From Desulfamplus sp. (GTDB lineage Bacteria > Desulfobacterota > Desulfobacteria > Desulfobacterales > Desulfobacteraceae): a stretch of DNA of 64,000 nt. The position numbers and the translations under genes were made by a program. Within the stretch, counting starts at the first letter, position 1, and each line of letters opens with the position of its first letter. Under the pieces are notes generated by a model that saw only the letters and a list, made by a program, of their open reading frames with translations, was not told the origin of the DNA and did no database searches. Positions 35,419 through 44,455 of the stretch are shown here, one piece after another. The stretch is taken from the NCBI GenBank assembly GCA_015231615.1, contig JADGBE010000011.1, forward strand, positions 1 through 64,000. The letters run 5' to 3'.

Positions 35419-38307
35419 GTGGATAATAACCAAATCAATAAGCATAAAACAAAATACCTTAAAGATTATAGCCCCCCATCATATTGGATTGACAAGATTG
35501 ATCTCCAATTTGATTTGGACGAACAAGAGACCATTGTAACATCAACTATGAAAATCAGAAGAAACAGAGAGATTGCAGATGAAAATACTCCTTTAATATT
35601 TGACTGCAAATATCTTGATCTTATATCTGTCGTGGCAAATGATATTGTTTTATGTTCAAGAGATTATCAGCTTGGAAAAAATTTTAGCAGTGGAAATGAT
35701 TTTTTTAGACTACCAAGAGTTCCTGAAGAATTTACACTTGAGATAAAGAATCGACTAAAACCACATAAAAACACAGCATTAGAGGGGCTTTATAAATCAG
35801 GTGGAGATGGAGAGTATAAAACAGGCGGAACATTTTGCACACAATGCGAAGCTGAAGGATTTAGGCGTATCACCTGCTTTCCAGACCGCCCTGATGTTAT
35901 GACCCATTTTTCATGTACAATTACTGCTGATAAGGCAAAATATCCTATTTTGCTTTCAAATGGAAACCTTGTAGAAAAGGGAGATATGCCACAAGATAGC
36001 AACTTACATTTTGCCATAAAGTCAGATGCTTCTAAAATCAGCACAAGACACTTTGCAAAATGGGATGATCCATTTAAAAAACCATCTTATCTATTCGCCC
36101 TTGTTGCAGGCGATCTTGCCCTTATCGAAGACCATTTTATAACATGCTCGGGACGTAAAATCACCCTCCATATCTATGTTGAACATGAAAATAAAGATAA
36201 GTGCAACCATGCAATGCAATCACTTAAAAAAGCTATGAAATGGGACGAAGAGCGTTTTGGCAGAGAGTATGATCTTGATCTTTACCAAATTGTTGCGGTT
36301 AATGATTTTAATATGGGTGCAATGGAGAATAAAGGTCTTAATGTTTTTAACTCTAAATTTGTCCTTGCAGATACCCAAACAGCAACCGACACAGATTTTA
36401 TGAATATTGAACGGGTCATTGCCCATGAATATTTCCACAACTGGACAGGCAACCGAATCACTTTAAAAAATTGGTTTCAGTTAAGCCTTAAAGAAGGTCT
36501 TACTGTATTTAGAGATCAAGAATTTTCATCTGACTTAAATTCAAGAGCGGTTCAAAGAATTTCAGATGTAAAGAAACTTAGAACTTTGCAGTTTCCCGAA
36601 GATTCAGGACCAATGGCACACCCTGTCAGGCCAGAGTCATATATTGAAATGAACAACTTTTATACAATGACGGTCTATGAAAAAGGCTCTGAAGTTATAA
36701 GAATGATGTTTGAGATTTTAGGAAAAGAGCTTTTTAGAAAATCTATGGATTTATACTTTGAAAGATTTGATGGACAGGCAGTAACAACAGAAGATTTTGC
36801 TCAGACAATGGAAGATGGGGCTAATATGGATATATCTTCTGAGATAATTAATACAACAAATAAAAGCCCAAATTCTAATAATCTATCAAAGATCGATCTT
36901 TCACAATTTAGGTTATGGTATTCTCAATCTGGAACTCCAACAATTACTGTAAAACGAAACTATGATGAGGCATCTAAAACTCTATCAATAGATTTTAGCC
37001 AAGAGATAAAACCAGATAGAAATCAATCTGTAAAACTGCCGATGCACATTCCTGTAAAATTTGCTCTTATCTCTCCTGATGGAAAAGAGCTTAATAATGG
37101 AGAGGGGAATAAATACTCCCTCCTCTTGGGGAGGGGCGGGGTGGGGCAAAATAATTATCTGGAAAGCTATAATGGTCAACAGATTCTACATTTAAAAAAA
37201 GAAAAAGAAACTTTTGTCTTTAAAAATATTCCCCCAAACACCCTACCCTCTTTGTTTAGAGGATTTTCAGCACCAGTAAAGATTCAAACTGATTTTAATC
37301 CCCAAGAGCTTGCGTTTTTAATGGCAAATGACACTGATGAATTTAACCGTTGGGAGTCTGCACAGCAGCTATATTTTATGGAAATTGATAATATAATTGC
37401 TATGGTTCAAAAAGGCAGAACTCTTTCAGTCTCTTCTCCTCTTGTTGAGGCATTTAAAAAGGCTCTCTCTGATTCTGTATCCGATACATATACAAGTAGT
37501 CAATTATTGGATTTAGCATTAACCGCAAAGGTAATAACTTTGCCTGATGAAACTGAAATTGGTCAAAGATATGACCCAATTGATGTTGATGCTATACATC
37601 AGGCTCGCCTTTTTTTAGCAAAACACCTTGCAAAAGAGTGTGAAGATGAGCTGAAAGAGATTATCTTCATCTGCTCTAAATCTCTACCTTCTGATATTTC
37701 AAGCAGTGCTATGGCAAACAGAAGTTTAAAAAACATGGCTCTTTACTACATAGGTATTCTAAATTCCGAAGAATCAGAGAGAATAATTTTAAATCACTAC
37801 AATGATGCACAAAATATGACAGATGAGATTGCCTCACTTACTATTATTTGCAGTGAAGTAGGTTTTGCAGATGCTAAGATGGAAAAGGCTCTTAATAAAT
37901 TCCGTGAAAAATGGCAAAAATACCCACTTGTGATGGATAAGTGGTTTTCAGTTCAAGCTGGCTCAACACGCCCTGATACTTTGGATAGAATCAAAGAGAT
38001 TGTAAAATATCCTGAATTTTCTTGGAAAAATCCAAATAGAGTAAGGTCTGTATTGTCTGTGTTTGGCACAAACCCTGTGATTTTTCATAAGATAGACGGG
38101 GAAGGTTATAAATTTTTTGCACAAAAGGTAATTGAATTAGATAAGATAAATTCACAAATTGCAGCAAGAATGGTCTCTGCATTCAATCTGTGGAAAAAGT
38201 ATGATGTAAAACGTCAGAATATGATGAAAGTAGAATTAGAAAAGATTATTGCTGTGCCAAATTTATCCCGAGATGTCTATGAGATTGTTTCAAGAGCTTT
38301 GGAGTAA
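35419..38307 (+). CDS. pepN: M1-family aminopeptidase N
   Basis: A zinc aminopeptidase that removes N-terminal residues from peptides. The frame is open from 35299, but AGGAG stands 10 bases before a GTG at 35419, and family similarity (K-T-K-Y-L-K-D-Y-S-P-P) begins just after it. G-A-M-E-N is near 300, and H-E-Y-F-H-N-W with the downstream zinc-ligand E is near 335. The protein has about 962 residues, longer than the usual ~870. One extra segment (about 555-585) is a translated copy of a G-rich DNA repeat (37096-37165); another near 475-490 is Asn-rich. Confidence 0.93.
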   Translation: MDNNQINKHKTKYLKDYSPPSYWIDKIDLQFDLDEQETIVTSTMKIRRNREIADENTPLIFDCKYLDLISVVANDIVLCSRDYQLGKNFSSGNDFFRLPRVPEEFTLEIKNRLKPHKNTALEGLYKSGGDGEYKTGGTFCTQCEAEGFRRITCFPDRPDVMTHFSCTITADKAKYPILLSNGNLVEKGDMPQDSNLHFAIKSDASKISTRHFAKWDDPFKKPSYLFALVAGDLALIEDHFITCSGRKITLHIYVEHENKDKCNHAMQSLKKAMKWDEERFGREYDLDLYQIVAVNDFNMGAMENKGLNVFNSKFVLADTQTATDTDFMNIERVIAHEYFHNWTGNRITLKNWFQLSLKEGLTVFRDQEFSSDLNSRAVQRISDVKKLRTLQFPEDSGPMAHPVRPESYIEMNNFYTMTVYEKGSEVIRMMFEILGKELFRKSMDLYFERFDGQAVTTEDFAQTMEDGANMDISSEIINTTNKSPNSNNLSKIDLSQFRLWYSQSGTPTITVKRNYDEASKTLSIDFSQEIKPDRNQSVKLPMHIPVKFALISPDGKELNNGEGNKYSLLLGRGGVGQNNYLESYNGQQILHLKKEKETFVFKNIPPNTLPSLFRGFSAPVKIQTDFNPQELAFLMANDTDEFNRWESAQQLYFMEIDNIIAMVQKGRTLSVSSPLVEAFKKALSDSVSDTYTSSQLLDLALTAKVITLPDETEIGQRYDPIDVDAIHQARLFLAKHLAKECEDELKEIIFICSKSLPSDISSSAMANRSLKNMALYYIGILNSEESERIILNHYNDAQNMTDEIASLTIICSEVGFADAKMEKALNKFREKWQKYPLVMDKWFSVQAGSTRPDTLDRIKEIVKYPEFSWKNPNRVRSVLSVFGTNPVIFHKIDGEGYKFFAQKVIELDKINSQIAARMVSAFNLWKKYDVKRQNMMKVELEKIIAVPNLSRDVYEIVSRALE
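37096..37165 (+). repeat. G-rich dispersed repeat inside pepN
   Basis: Begins AATGGAGAGGGGAATAA, runs through CTTGGGGAGGGGCGGGG, and ends ATTATCTGGAAA. It closely matches 47961-48029. It is in frame and translated within pepN. Confidence 0.85.
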
Positions 38308-38344
38308 AATATAGTATTCCAGATAAATAAATTGGCAAATCCTA

Positions 38345-38395
38345 TTAGCCCCACCTCTCGCCCCCTCCCCAATGGAGAGGGGGATAGTTTGAAAT
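38345..38395. repeat. G-rich dispersed repeat, partial copy
   Basis: Reads TTAGCCCCACCTCTCG, then CCCCCTCCCCAATGGAGAGG, matching the left part of the copy at 47935. It fills the gap between pepN and the arginase gene. Confidence 0.8.
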
Positions 38396-38419
38396 ATAGC
38401 ATTCAATAAAGGCAAATAT

Positions 38420-39334
38420 ATGGATAAAAAAATTAAAATTATTGGCGTTCCAATGGATTTTGGTCAGCTTCACAGAGGTGTTGATATGGGGCCAGCAGCA
38501 TTAAGATATACAGGTCTTGTCTCTGAATTGAGAAAACTTGGCTATATTGTTGAAGATTCAGGAGATGTTAGAGTCCCAGTTAGAGACAGGGGAGAAGAGA
38601 CTGAATCTAAAGTTAAAACAGATAAAAATAGTGCTAACTACCTTGAGGCAATTACCAATGTCTGCACTCAAGTTTATGATGTAGGCAAACAAGCTGTTCA
38701 AGAAGGTTCATTTCCTCTGTTTCTTGGTGGTGATCACTCAATTGCAATCGGGACAATTGGTGGAGTGTCGCATGATAATCAGATTGGTGTTATTTGGATT
38801 GATGCCCATGGCGATTTCAATACCTATGAAACCTCACCAAGTGGTAATGTTCATGGAATGCCGCTTGCGGCACTGACTGGAGATGGTTCGCAAGCCCTTT
38901 TAGATATTGGTCGAACAGGCATGAAAGTTGATCCAGAGAATGTGGTGCTACTTGGTATCAGAGATTTAGATTTAAAGGAGAAAGAGCGACTTAAGAGAAG
39001 TGGTGTAACTGTATATACCATGAGAGATATTGATGAACAGGGAATCAGCACCATTATTAACAAGGCATTGATGAAATTTATGCACATTAAGAGAATTCAT
39101 GTAAGTCTTGACATGGATGCTATTGATCCTGTTGAAGCCCCTGGAGTTGGAACTCCTGTTCCGGGAGGATTAACATATCGAGAAGCTCATCTTTGCATGG
39201 AGATAATTGCTGATTCTGGAAAACTATCTTCTATGGATTTGGTTGAGATAAATCCTATTTTAGATCAGGCAAACAAAACTGCAAAACTTGCTGTTAATCT
39301 TACAGTCTCAGCGTTGGGAAAGAGCATTTATTGA
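38420..39334 (+). CDS. rocF: Arginase
   Basis: A manganese ureohydrolase converting arginine to ornithine and urea. It has the metal-binding motifs G-G-D-H-S, D-A-H-G-D-F-N and S-L-D-M-D-A-I-D-P. The loop S-G-N-V-H-G-M-P is of arginase rather than agmatinase type, and 304 residues is the arginase length. Insertion of a Lys/Asp stretch at about 58-75 is minor. No urease or ornithine genes are near, so its metabolic context is unclear. Confidence 0.88.
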   Translation: MDKKIKIIGVPMDFGQLHRGVDMGPAALRYTGLVSELRKLGYIVEDSGDVRVPVRDRGEETESKVKTDKNSANYLEAITNVCTQVYDVGKQAVQEGSFPLFLGGDHSIAIGTIGGVSHDNQIGVIWIDAHGDFNTYETSPSGNVHGMPLAALTGDGSQALLDIGRTGMKVDPENVVLLGIRDLDLKEKERLKRSGVTVYTMRDIDEQGISTIINKALMKFMHIKRIHVSLDMDAIDPVEAPGVGTPVPGGLTYREAHLCMEIIADSGKLSSMDLVEINPILDQANKTAKLAVNLTVSALGKSIY

Positions 39335-39371
39335 TTATTCTGCTTTATAAATGTTTTATCGCAATTTTTAT

Positions 39372-39393
39372 AGCCGGCGATAAATCGCCGGTT
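39372..39393. repeat. Single hairpin D of the GCGATAAATCGC family
   Basis: AGCCGGCGAT-AA-ATCGCCGGTT matches the first hairpin of arrays B and C. It lies between convergent genes, where it can act as a terminator for both. Confidence 0.75.
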
Positions 39394-39412
39394 AAATTAT
39401 AATAATAATTTA

Positions 39413-41068
39413 TTATTTATTCTGCTTTAAAGGCAAAGCTATTAAAAAAATAGCACCACCTTCTGGTCTATTTTTAACGGCAAGTTTACCGTGGTGGCTC
39501 TCAACAATTCCATAAGCCATGCTTAAACCAAGACCAGTACCTTTGCCCTCCTCTTTAGTTGTGAAAAAAGGCTCAAAAATATTTGGTAAGATTGATTCTG
39601 GGATTCCTGGACCAGTATCTGAAATTGTTATATATGCCATACCATCATTATCTGTATTATCTATTATTTGGTCGCTACTATCTGAGATGCTAATATTAAT
39701 ATCAGGAGATGGATTACACTCGTTGTTATTTGGTATGACACCTTCACTGCTTTTAATATTCTCACTTTTCCTAAGAAATGTTTTTATCTCAAGCACACCA
39801 GTGCCTTCCATAGCATCTGCTGCATTCAATATAATATTCATAAAAACATGGTTTAACTGCTGAACATCTACAGGTATCTCAGGAATTGAGGTGTCATAGT
39901 TTTCAACTATTGCAATATTTTGGAAAATTGCCTGATTGCGAAGAAGAAACAGTGTTCTTCCTACTGTTTTATTTATATTTTGAAGTTTAAGCTCTCTTTT
40001 AGTCTGGCGTGCAAATTCAAGAAGTTCTTTTACAATAGCACTACATCTCTCAGCATCTCTTTGAATTTTAAGGAGATCATTTTTAGCGTCATCAATTAAA
40101 TCATACTCTTCAAGCATCAACTGAGTAAACAAGGTAATACCACCAAGTGGATTGTTTAACTGATGGGCCACACCAGCAGCAAGTTTACCAAGAGATGACA
40201 TCTTTTCAGCCTGAAGGAGCTGAATCTGCATCTTTTCAAGTTCAGCTTCAAGGCGTTTTGCCTCCCTTAAATCATGGAAAAAACCAATACTTGCAACCTC
40301 TTTATCACCTTCATACACAATAGATGAGTTGAGGATAATTGGGATTGCACTACAATCTTTTCTAATTGCCACCTGTTTATGACTTTTTAAAATGCCTTTT
40401 CCTCCATAATCATCGCTTCTCATTTTCTTCATTATTTTTTGAGCATCTCCTGGAGGATATAGCTCTTTAATGTTTAATCTATCAATTGCCTCTTTACGAG
40501 AATATCCTGATATTTCTGTAGCCGCTTTATTGAATATTATTATTTTGCCAGTCATATCTGCGGCAATAACTCCGTCTGCTGCACTATTGATAAGATTACG
40601 TAAAAAAGCATTTGAAGTTATTCGCTTTTCATCACATTTAAAAAGAGAGGGGAGATCAAAATCAAGAACAACAATGGCATCTTCATCTCTTTTCTGATCA
40701 GACGAAAGCTCATTAGATGCAGCCATTGGATAGGCATATAGACATGAGCATAGTTTACTTTTAACATCGTCATCACTATTGGTCTCACTACCATTGGTAT
40801 CATAATCTATGACAATACGTTTTAAAGATGGCTTACCAGTTCTTTTAACTTCAGTAGCAGGGCAGTTTCTACATGGAGAATCAAAGTTAAATAAAGCACG
40901 ATAACAGATCTCTCCCTCTTTGCTATCTCTATTTAAAAAATATTGTCTATCTGGATTGCAGTTTGATGCAAGAATTCTGTAGTCATGGGAGATAATAATG
41001 ATCTGTCTTTTGATTGTCTCAATTGCCTTTAATAGATAATGGTTTTCAACTTCATTGCCGTAAATCAT
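39413..41068 (-). CDS. PAS-domain sensor histidine kinase with Cys-containing N-terminal domain
   Basis: An N-terminal PAS-like region carries C55, C66 and C69 (C-R-N-C), a pattern that could bind metal, heme or sense redox state. A second PAS (about 150-268), HisKA with the phospho-histidine H302 in G-V-A-H-Q-L-N-N-P, and HATPase with D-T-G-P-G-I-P and G-T-G-L-G-L follow. No membrane segment is seen, so it is cytoplasmic. An Asn/Ser/Asp-rich insertion (about 455-485) interrupts the ATPase domain. No response regulator gene is adjacent. Confidence 0.9.
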   Translation of the reverse strand: MIYGNEVENHYLLKAIETIKRQIIIISHDYRILASNCNPDRQYFLNRDSKEGEICYRALFNFDSPCRNCPATEVKRTGKPSLKRIVIDYDTNGSETNSDDDVKSKLCSCLYAYPMAASNELSSDQKRDEDAIVVLDFDLPSLFKCDEKRITSNAFLRNLINSAADGVIAADMTGKIIIFNKAATEISGYSRKEAIDRLNIKELYPPGDAQKIMKKMRSDDYGGKGILKSHKQVAIRKDCSAIPIILNSSIVYEGDKEVASIGFFHDLREAKRLEAELEKMQIQLLQAEKMSSLGKLAAGVAHQLNNPLGGITLFTQLMLEEYDLIDDAKNDLLKIQRDAERCSAIVKELLEFARQTKRELKLQNINKTVGRTLFLLRNQAIFQNIAIVENYDTSIPEIPVDVQQLNHVFMNIILNAADAMEGTGVLEIKTFLRKSENIKSSEGVIPNNNECNPSPDINISISDSSDQIIDNTDNDGMAYITISDTGPGIPESILPNIFEPFFTTKEEGKGTGLGLSMAYGIVESHHGKLAVKNRPEGGAIFLIALPLKQNK

Positions 41069-41450
41069 AATTTAACACCTTCCAAAAGATTTGTTAAATG
41101 GTTGTCGAGACGACAGAAAATGAAACACTGTTAAGATATATGCCAATAAAATTGAAATATCTATAGGTTATCTAATTGGGCATGTCAAGGTCAAATGAGG
41201 CAGCACTTGATACCTATTTGTTTTAATACAGAATATGACTTACATTCATTTTATAAACACCTTTTTGCTGATAAAGATTCAATATCCTTGACATTTACCT
41301 ATTAATTTGGAAATGTGGCACGGCTTAAAAAAACAGTTATTTTAATTTTAACTTTGATCATCACTCTAAATATTTTTAACTATATTAAACTAAATATCGA
41401 CATTAGAATTTTTAGAATGGATTGGGCAATAAACGATAGCAGGAGGATTT
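41069..41450. other. 382-base gap upstream of the MetV gene
   Basis: AT-rich with no supportable gene. It should contain the promoter for the methyl-branch operon; TTGACA at 41289-41294 is the only element resembling a -35 box, without a convincing -10. AGGAGG lies 6 bases before the ATG of the next gene. Confidence 0.4.
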
Positions 41451-42125
41451 ATGATTGTTGCAGAGAGAAAACCTTTTGATGAGATCAGGAGTATGGTTTC
41501 AAATTATAAGAAGGTTTTAACAGTAGGATGCGGAACTTGTGTTGCCGTATGTTTAGCAGGTGGTTCAAAAGAGGTTGAAACCCTTAATGCTGAGTTAAAT
41601 CTTGCATTTAAAAAAGATGGAATTGAATTTGGTGCAGAAACGCTCCAACGTCAATGTGATATGGAATTTTTAGCAGAGCTTGATAATAAAGTTGACCAAT
41701 ATGATTGCCTGCTCTCAATGGCTTGCGGTGCTGGAATACAGTTTCTTGCAGAGAGATTCCCAAATAAACCTGTTTTTCCAGCAGTAAATACATCTTTTAT
41801 TGGTGTAAATCTTGATGTTGGCTGGTATGAAGAGAAGTGCCGTGCCTGTGGTCAATGCGTACTTGCAATGACAGGTGGCGTTTGCCCTGTTACCATGTGT
41901 GCAAAGAGTCTTTTTAATGGTCCTTGTGGCGGAACAAATAAGACAAGTTGTGAAATCCATACAGATCAGCCATGTGCATGGTTTAAAATATATGAAAGAC
42001 TTTCAGGGCAGGGACGTTTAGATCAGATAATGAAAATATCTCCACCAAATGATTGGAGTAACCAGAAACCAAGAAAAGTTATCCAGCCCGGATATGAGGA
42101 ACGAGTTAAGGCGATGAACTCGTAG
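41451..42125 (+). CDS. metV: MetV-type methylenetetrahydrofolate reductase C-terminal-like subunit
   Basis: A Cys-rich 224-residue protein: G-C-G-T-C near 27-31, R-Q-C near 65, then K-C-R-A-C-G-Q-C and V-C-P-V-T-M-C-A-K-S-L-F-N-G-P-C-G-G in the C-terminal third. This is the MetV family, a zinc/iron-sulfur partner that passes electrons to MetF. A strong AGGAGG precedes the ATG. It starts the block MetV-MetF-HdrA-HdrA/MvhD, whose order argues for one complex. Confidence 0.88.
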   Translation: MIVAERKPFDEIRSMVSNYKKVLTVGCGTCVAVCLAGGSKEVETLNAELNLAFKKDGIEFGAETLQRQCDMEFLAELDNKVDQYDCLLSMACGAGIQFLAERFPNKPVFPAVNTSFIGVNLDVGWYEEKCRACGQCVLAMTGGVCPVTMCAKSLFNGPCGGTNKTSCEIHTDQPCAWFKIYERLSGQGRLDQIMKISPPNDWSNQKPRKVIQPGYEERVKAMNS

Positions 42126-42147
42126 GTCATTGATTAATAATAACTGT

Positions 42148-42194
42148 GTTTTAGAAATATAGTTTGAGAAATTTACGTTTTAGAAACATAGTTT
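42148..42194 (+). repeat. Short direct repeat between metV and metF
   Basis: Two 18-base copies (GTTTTAGAAAYATAGTTT at 42148-42165 and 42177-42194) differ at one base, with a 29-base period. They might be a binding site pair or plain drift in AT-rich DNA. Confidence 0.5.
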
Positions 42195-42268
42195 AGAATA
42201 TGATTTAATAATATGCGGTAATGGAACTGTAGGTAGCCGCTATAAATAATTTCAGGAGAGATTAAGTT

Positions 42269-43192
42269 ATGAAAGCAGGAAGTAAATTGGAGAGAGTACT
42301 AAAAGCTGGACATTTTGCCTTTACAGGAGAGGTAGGACCTCCCCGCGGTGCAAATGTCAACAGCATTAGGGAGAAACTGAAACACCTTAAAGGTAATGTT
42401 GACATGGTCAATGTTACAGATAACCAGACAGCAATGGTTAGAATGTCAAGCTGGGCAGCTTCGATTATCTGCATTCAAGAGGGTGTTGAGCCAAATTTCC
42501 AGATGGTATGCCGTGACAGAAACCGTATTGCAATGCAGGCAGATATTCTGGGTGCTTATGCACATGGAATTAGAAATATGCTCTGCCTATCTGGAGATCA
42601 CCAGATGTTTGGAGATCATCCACAATCTAAAGGTGTATTTGACCTTGATTCAATGCAGCTTATTATGATGGTCAAAAAGATGAGAGATGAGGGTAAATTT
42701 CTAAGTGGTGCTGATATTGATGTTAAACCAGAGATTTTTATTGGTGCTGCTGCAAACCCATTTGCTGAACCATTTGAGTGGAGAGTTCACCGTCTTGCAA
42801 AAAAAGTTGCTGCTGGAGCTGATTTTATTCAGACCCAGTGCGTTTATAACATGCCCAAAATTCGTGAATGGATACGTCAGGCAAATGATATGGGGCTTAC
42901 TGAAAAAGTATATATTTTGCCCGGTGTAACTCCTATGAAAAGCATAGGTATGGCAAAGTACATGCAGAGCAAAGTTCCGGGTATGGACGTGCCAGATGAA
43001 ATTATTAAACGCCTTCAAGGTGTTGATAAGAAAAAGGTTGCTGATGAAGGAATCAAGATCGCCTGTGAGCAAATTGCAGAGTTCAAGGAGACCAAAGGCA
43101 TTGCTGGTGTTCACCTTATGCCAATTGAGTGGGAACACATGGTTCCTGAAATTGCAGAAAGAGCAGGTGTCTTACCAAGACCAGAAGTATAA
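42269..43192 (+). CDS. metF: Methylenetetrahydrofolate reductase
   Basis: A TIM-barrel flavoprotein reducing 5,10-methylene-THF to 5-methyl-THF. It begins with F-A-F-T-G-E-V-G-P-P-R-G and has N-V-T-D-N-Q, L-C-L-S-G-D-H-Q and F-I-Q-T-Q-C-V-Y, all typical of the family. At 307 residues it is the short bacterial form that needs MetV. The neighbouring HdrA and MvhD-type genes suggest electrons come from a flavin-based bifurcating or confurcating partner rather than NADH alone. Confidence 0.93.
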   Translation: MKAGSKLERVLKAGHFAFTGEVGPPRGANVNSIREKLKHLKGNVDMVNVTDNQTAMVRMSSWAASIICIQEGVEPNFQMVCRDRNRIAMQADILGAYAHGIRNMLCLSGDHQMFGDHPQSKGVFDLDSMQLIMMVKKMRDEGKFLSGADIDVKPEIFIGAAANPFAEPFEWRVHRLAKKVAAGADFIQTQCVYNMPKIREWIRQANDMGLTEKVYILPGVTPMKSIGMAKYMQSKVPGMDVPDEIIKRLQGVDKKKVADEGIKIACEQIAEFKETKGIAGVHLMPIEWEHMVPEIAERAGVLPRPEV

Positions 43193-43240
43193 AAGTTAAG
43201 AGACCTTAAAAATGCTTTAAATATAAGGAGTTTTAGTAAA

Positions 43241-44455
43241 TTGGATAATCAAACTAAAAAAGTGTTAATACTTGGGGGCGGTATCGCTGGTCTCACTGCT
43301 GCATGGGAGCTTTCCCGTCAGAATATCAGTGTTGAACTTGTTGAAAAAAGCTGTTTCCTTGGAGGACACGCTATTGGTTTTACATGCAAGGCAACTGATA
43401 AGTGTCAGCAATGTGGTGCTTGCAGTGTTGAAGATATGCTCAAAAATGTTGTGAATGAACCGCTTATTAATGTTCATCTTCGGACAGAAATTAAAGAGCT
43501 TAAAAAATCTGCCAAATTCAATATTACGCTTACAAAAAGTGATATTGAACTGCCTGATAGTCAAATTAAAAATCTCCCTTCTGGTAAAGCTGCAAAGGGA
43601 TTTTCTAAATATAACAACCCTCTATATGTTACTGACTCTGATAAAGACAAGATGGGTAGCAGTTGTCAAATAACAGCAGATGCTGTTATTGTTGCTACAG
43701 GATACTCACCATTTGATCCAAATCGTAAATCAACTTATGGTTATGGAAAGTGGAAAAATGTAATCACGGGTCTTGATCTTGAAAATATAATCAGAGAGAA
43801 CGGCTCACTTGTAAGACCTTCTGATGGTCAAAAACCTCAAAAGGTAGCATTTATCCAGTGTGTTGGCTCAAGAGATGAGAGACTTGGAAATCTTTGGTGT
43901 TCTGAGGTGTGTTGCCCTTATGCCATGAGAATGGCTGGAACTGTAAAGCACGACAACCCAAATGCTGATATTACAATGTTTTATATAGATATTCAAAACA
44001 GCGGCAAAGAGTTCCCTGTTTTTTACGAAAAGATTAAACAAAATATCAGATTTGTCAGAACCATTCCAGTTGACATATACCCTCTTGAAAACGATGGATT
44101 AGAGTTGCGGCACATGGCAGAAGAAGAGGGTTCTCCATCTTCTGAATCTTTTGATTTAGTTGTGCTTTCAGTTGGAATTATGCCGGGAAAAGATAGTGGC
44201 AAACTATCTGAAATTACAGGTATCCCTGTTAATCAAGACGGTTTTCTTGATAATGAAATCTCTTGTTGTCCATGTAGTTCATCTGCTAAGTCAACTCAAG
44301 CCTCTCAACCAAGCACATCTTCCCAATCTGCCTCTTCTATTGCAGGATTGTTTGTAGCTGGAACTGCCAAAGGACCAGCAGGCATTGCCGCATCTATGGC
44401 AGATGCAGGAAAAACTGCCTTTGAGGCAATGAAATATTTGGGGGTGATCAAATGA
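43241..44455 (+). CDS. HdrA-like FAD/iron-sulfur protein (QmoA-like)
   Basis: The start is TTG with AAGGAG ten bases ahead. The FAD loop L-G-G-G-I-A-G-L-T-A-A is at 11-21, followed by G-G-H-A and Cys residues C49, C55, C58 and C61, an HdrA-type cluster site. Length (404) and pairing with the next gene recall QmoA/QmoB. Adjacency to metF instead suggests the electron-input module of the methylene-THF reductase. A Ser-rich insertion (about 345-365) is lineage-specific. It overlaps the next gene by ATGA. Confidence 0.88.
   Translation: MDNQTKKVLILGGGIAGLTAAWELSRQNISVELVEKSCFLGGHAIGFTCKATDKCQQCGACSVEDMLKNVVNEPLINVHLRTEIKELKKSAKFNITLTKSDIELPDSQIKNLPSGKAAKGFSKYNNPLYVTDSDKDKMGSSCQITADAVIVATGYSPFDPNRKSTYGYGKWKNVITGLDLENIIRENGSLVRPSDGQKPQKVAFIQCVGSRDERLGNLWCSEVCCPYAMRMAGTVKHDNPNADITMFYIDIQNSGKEFPVFYEKIKQNIRFVRTIPVDIYPLENDGLELRHMAEEEGSPSSESFDLVVLSVGIMPGKDSGKLSEITGIPVNQDGFLDNEISCCPCSSSAKSTQASQPSTSSQSASSIAGLFVAGTAKGPAGIAASMADAGKTAFEAMKYLGVIK

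Noticed and set aside
38420-39334. Agmatinase rather than arginase
   Set aside because: The S-G-N-V-H-G-M-P loop and length are those of arginase, though the assay-level specificity is not proven.
41316-41321. TGGCAC as a sigma-54 -24 element before metV
   Set aside because: No TTGC-like -12 element at the required spacing.
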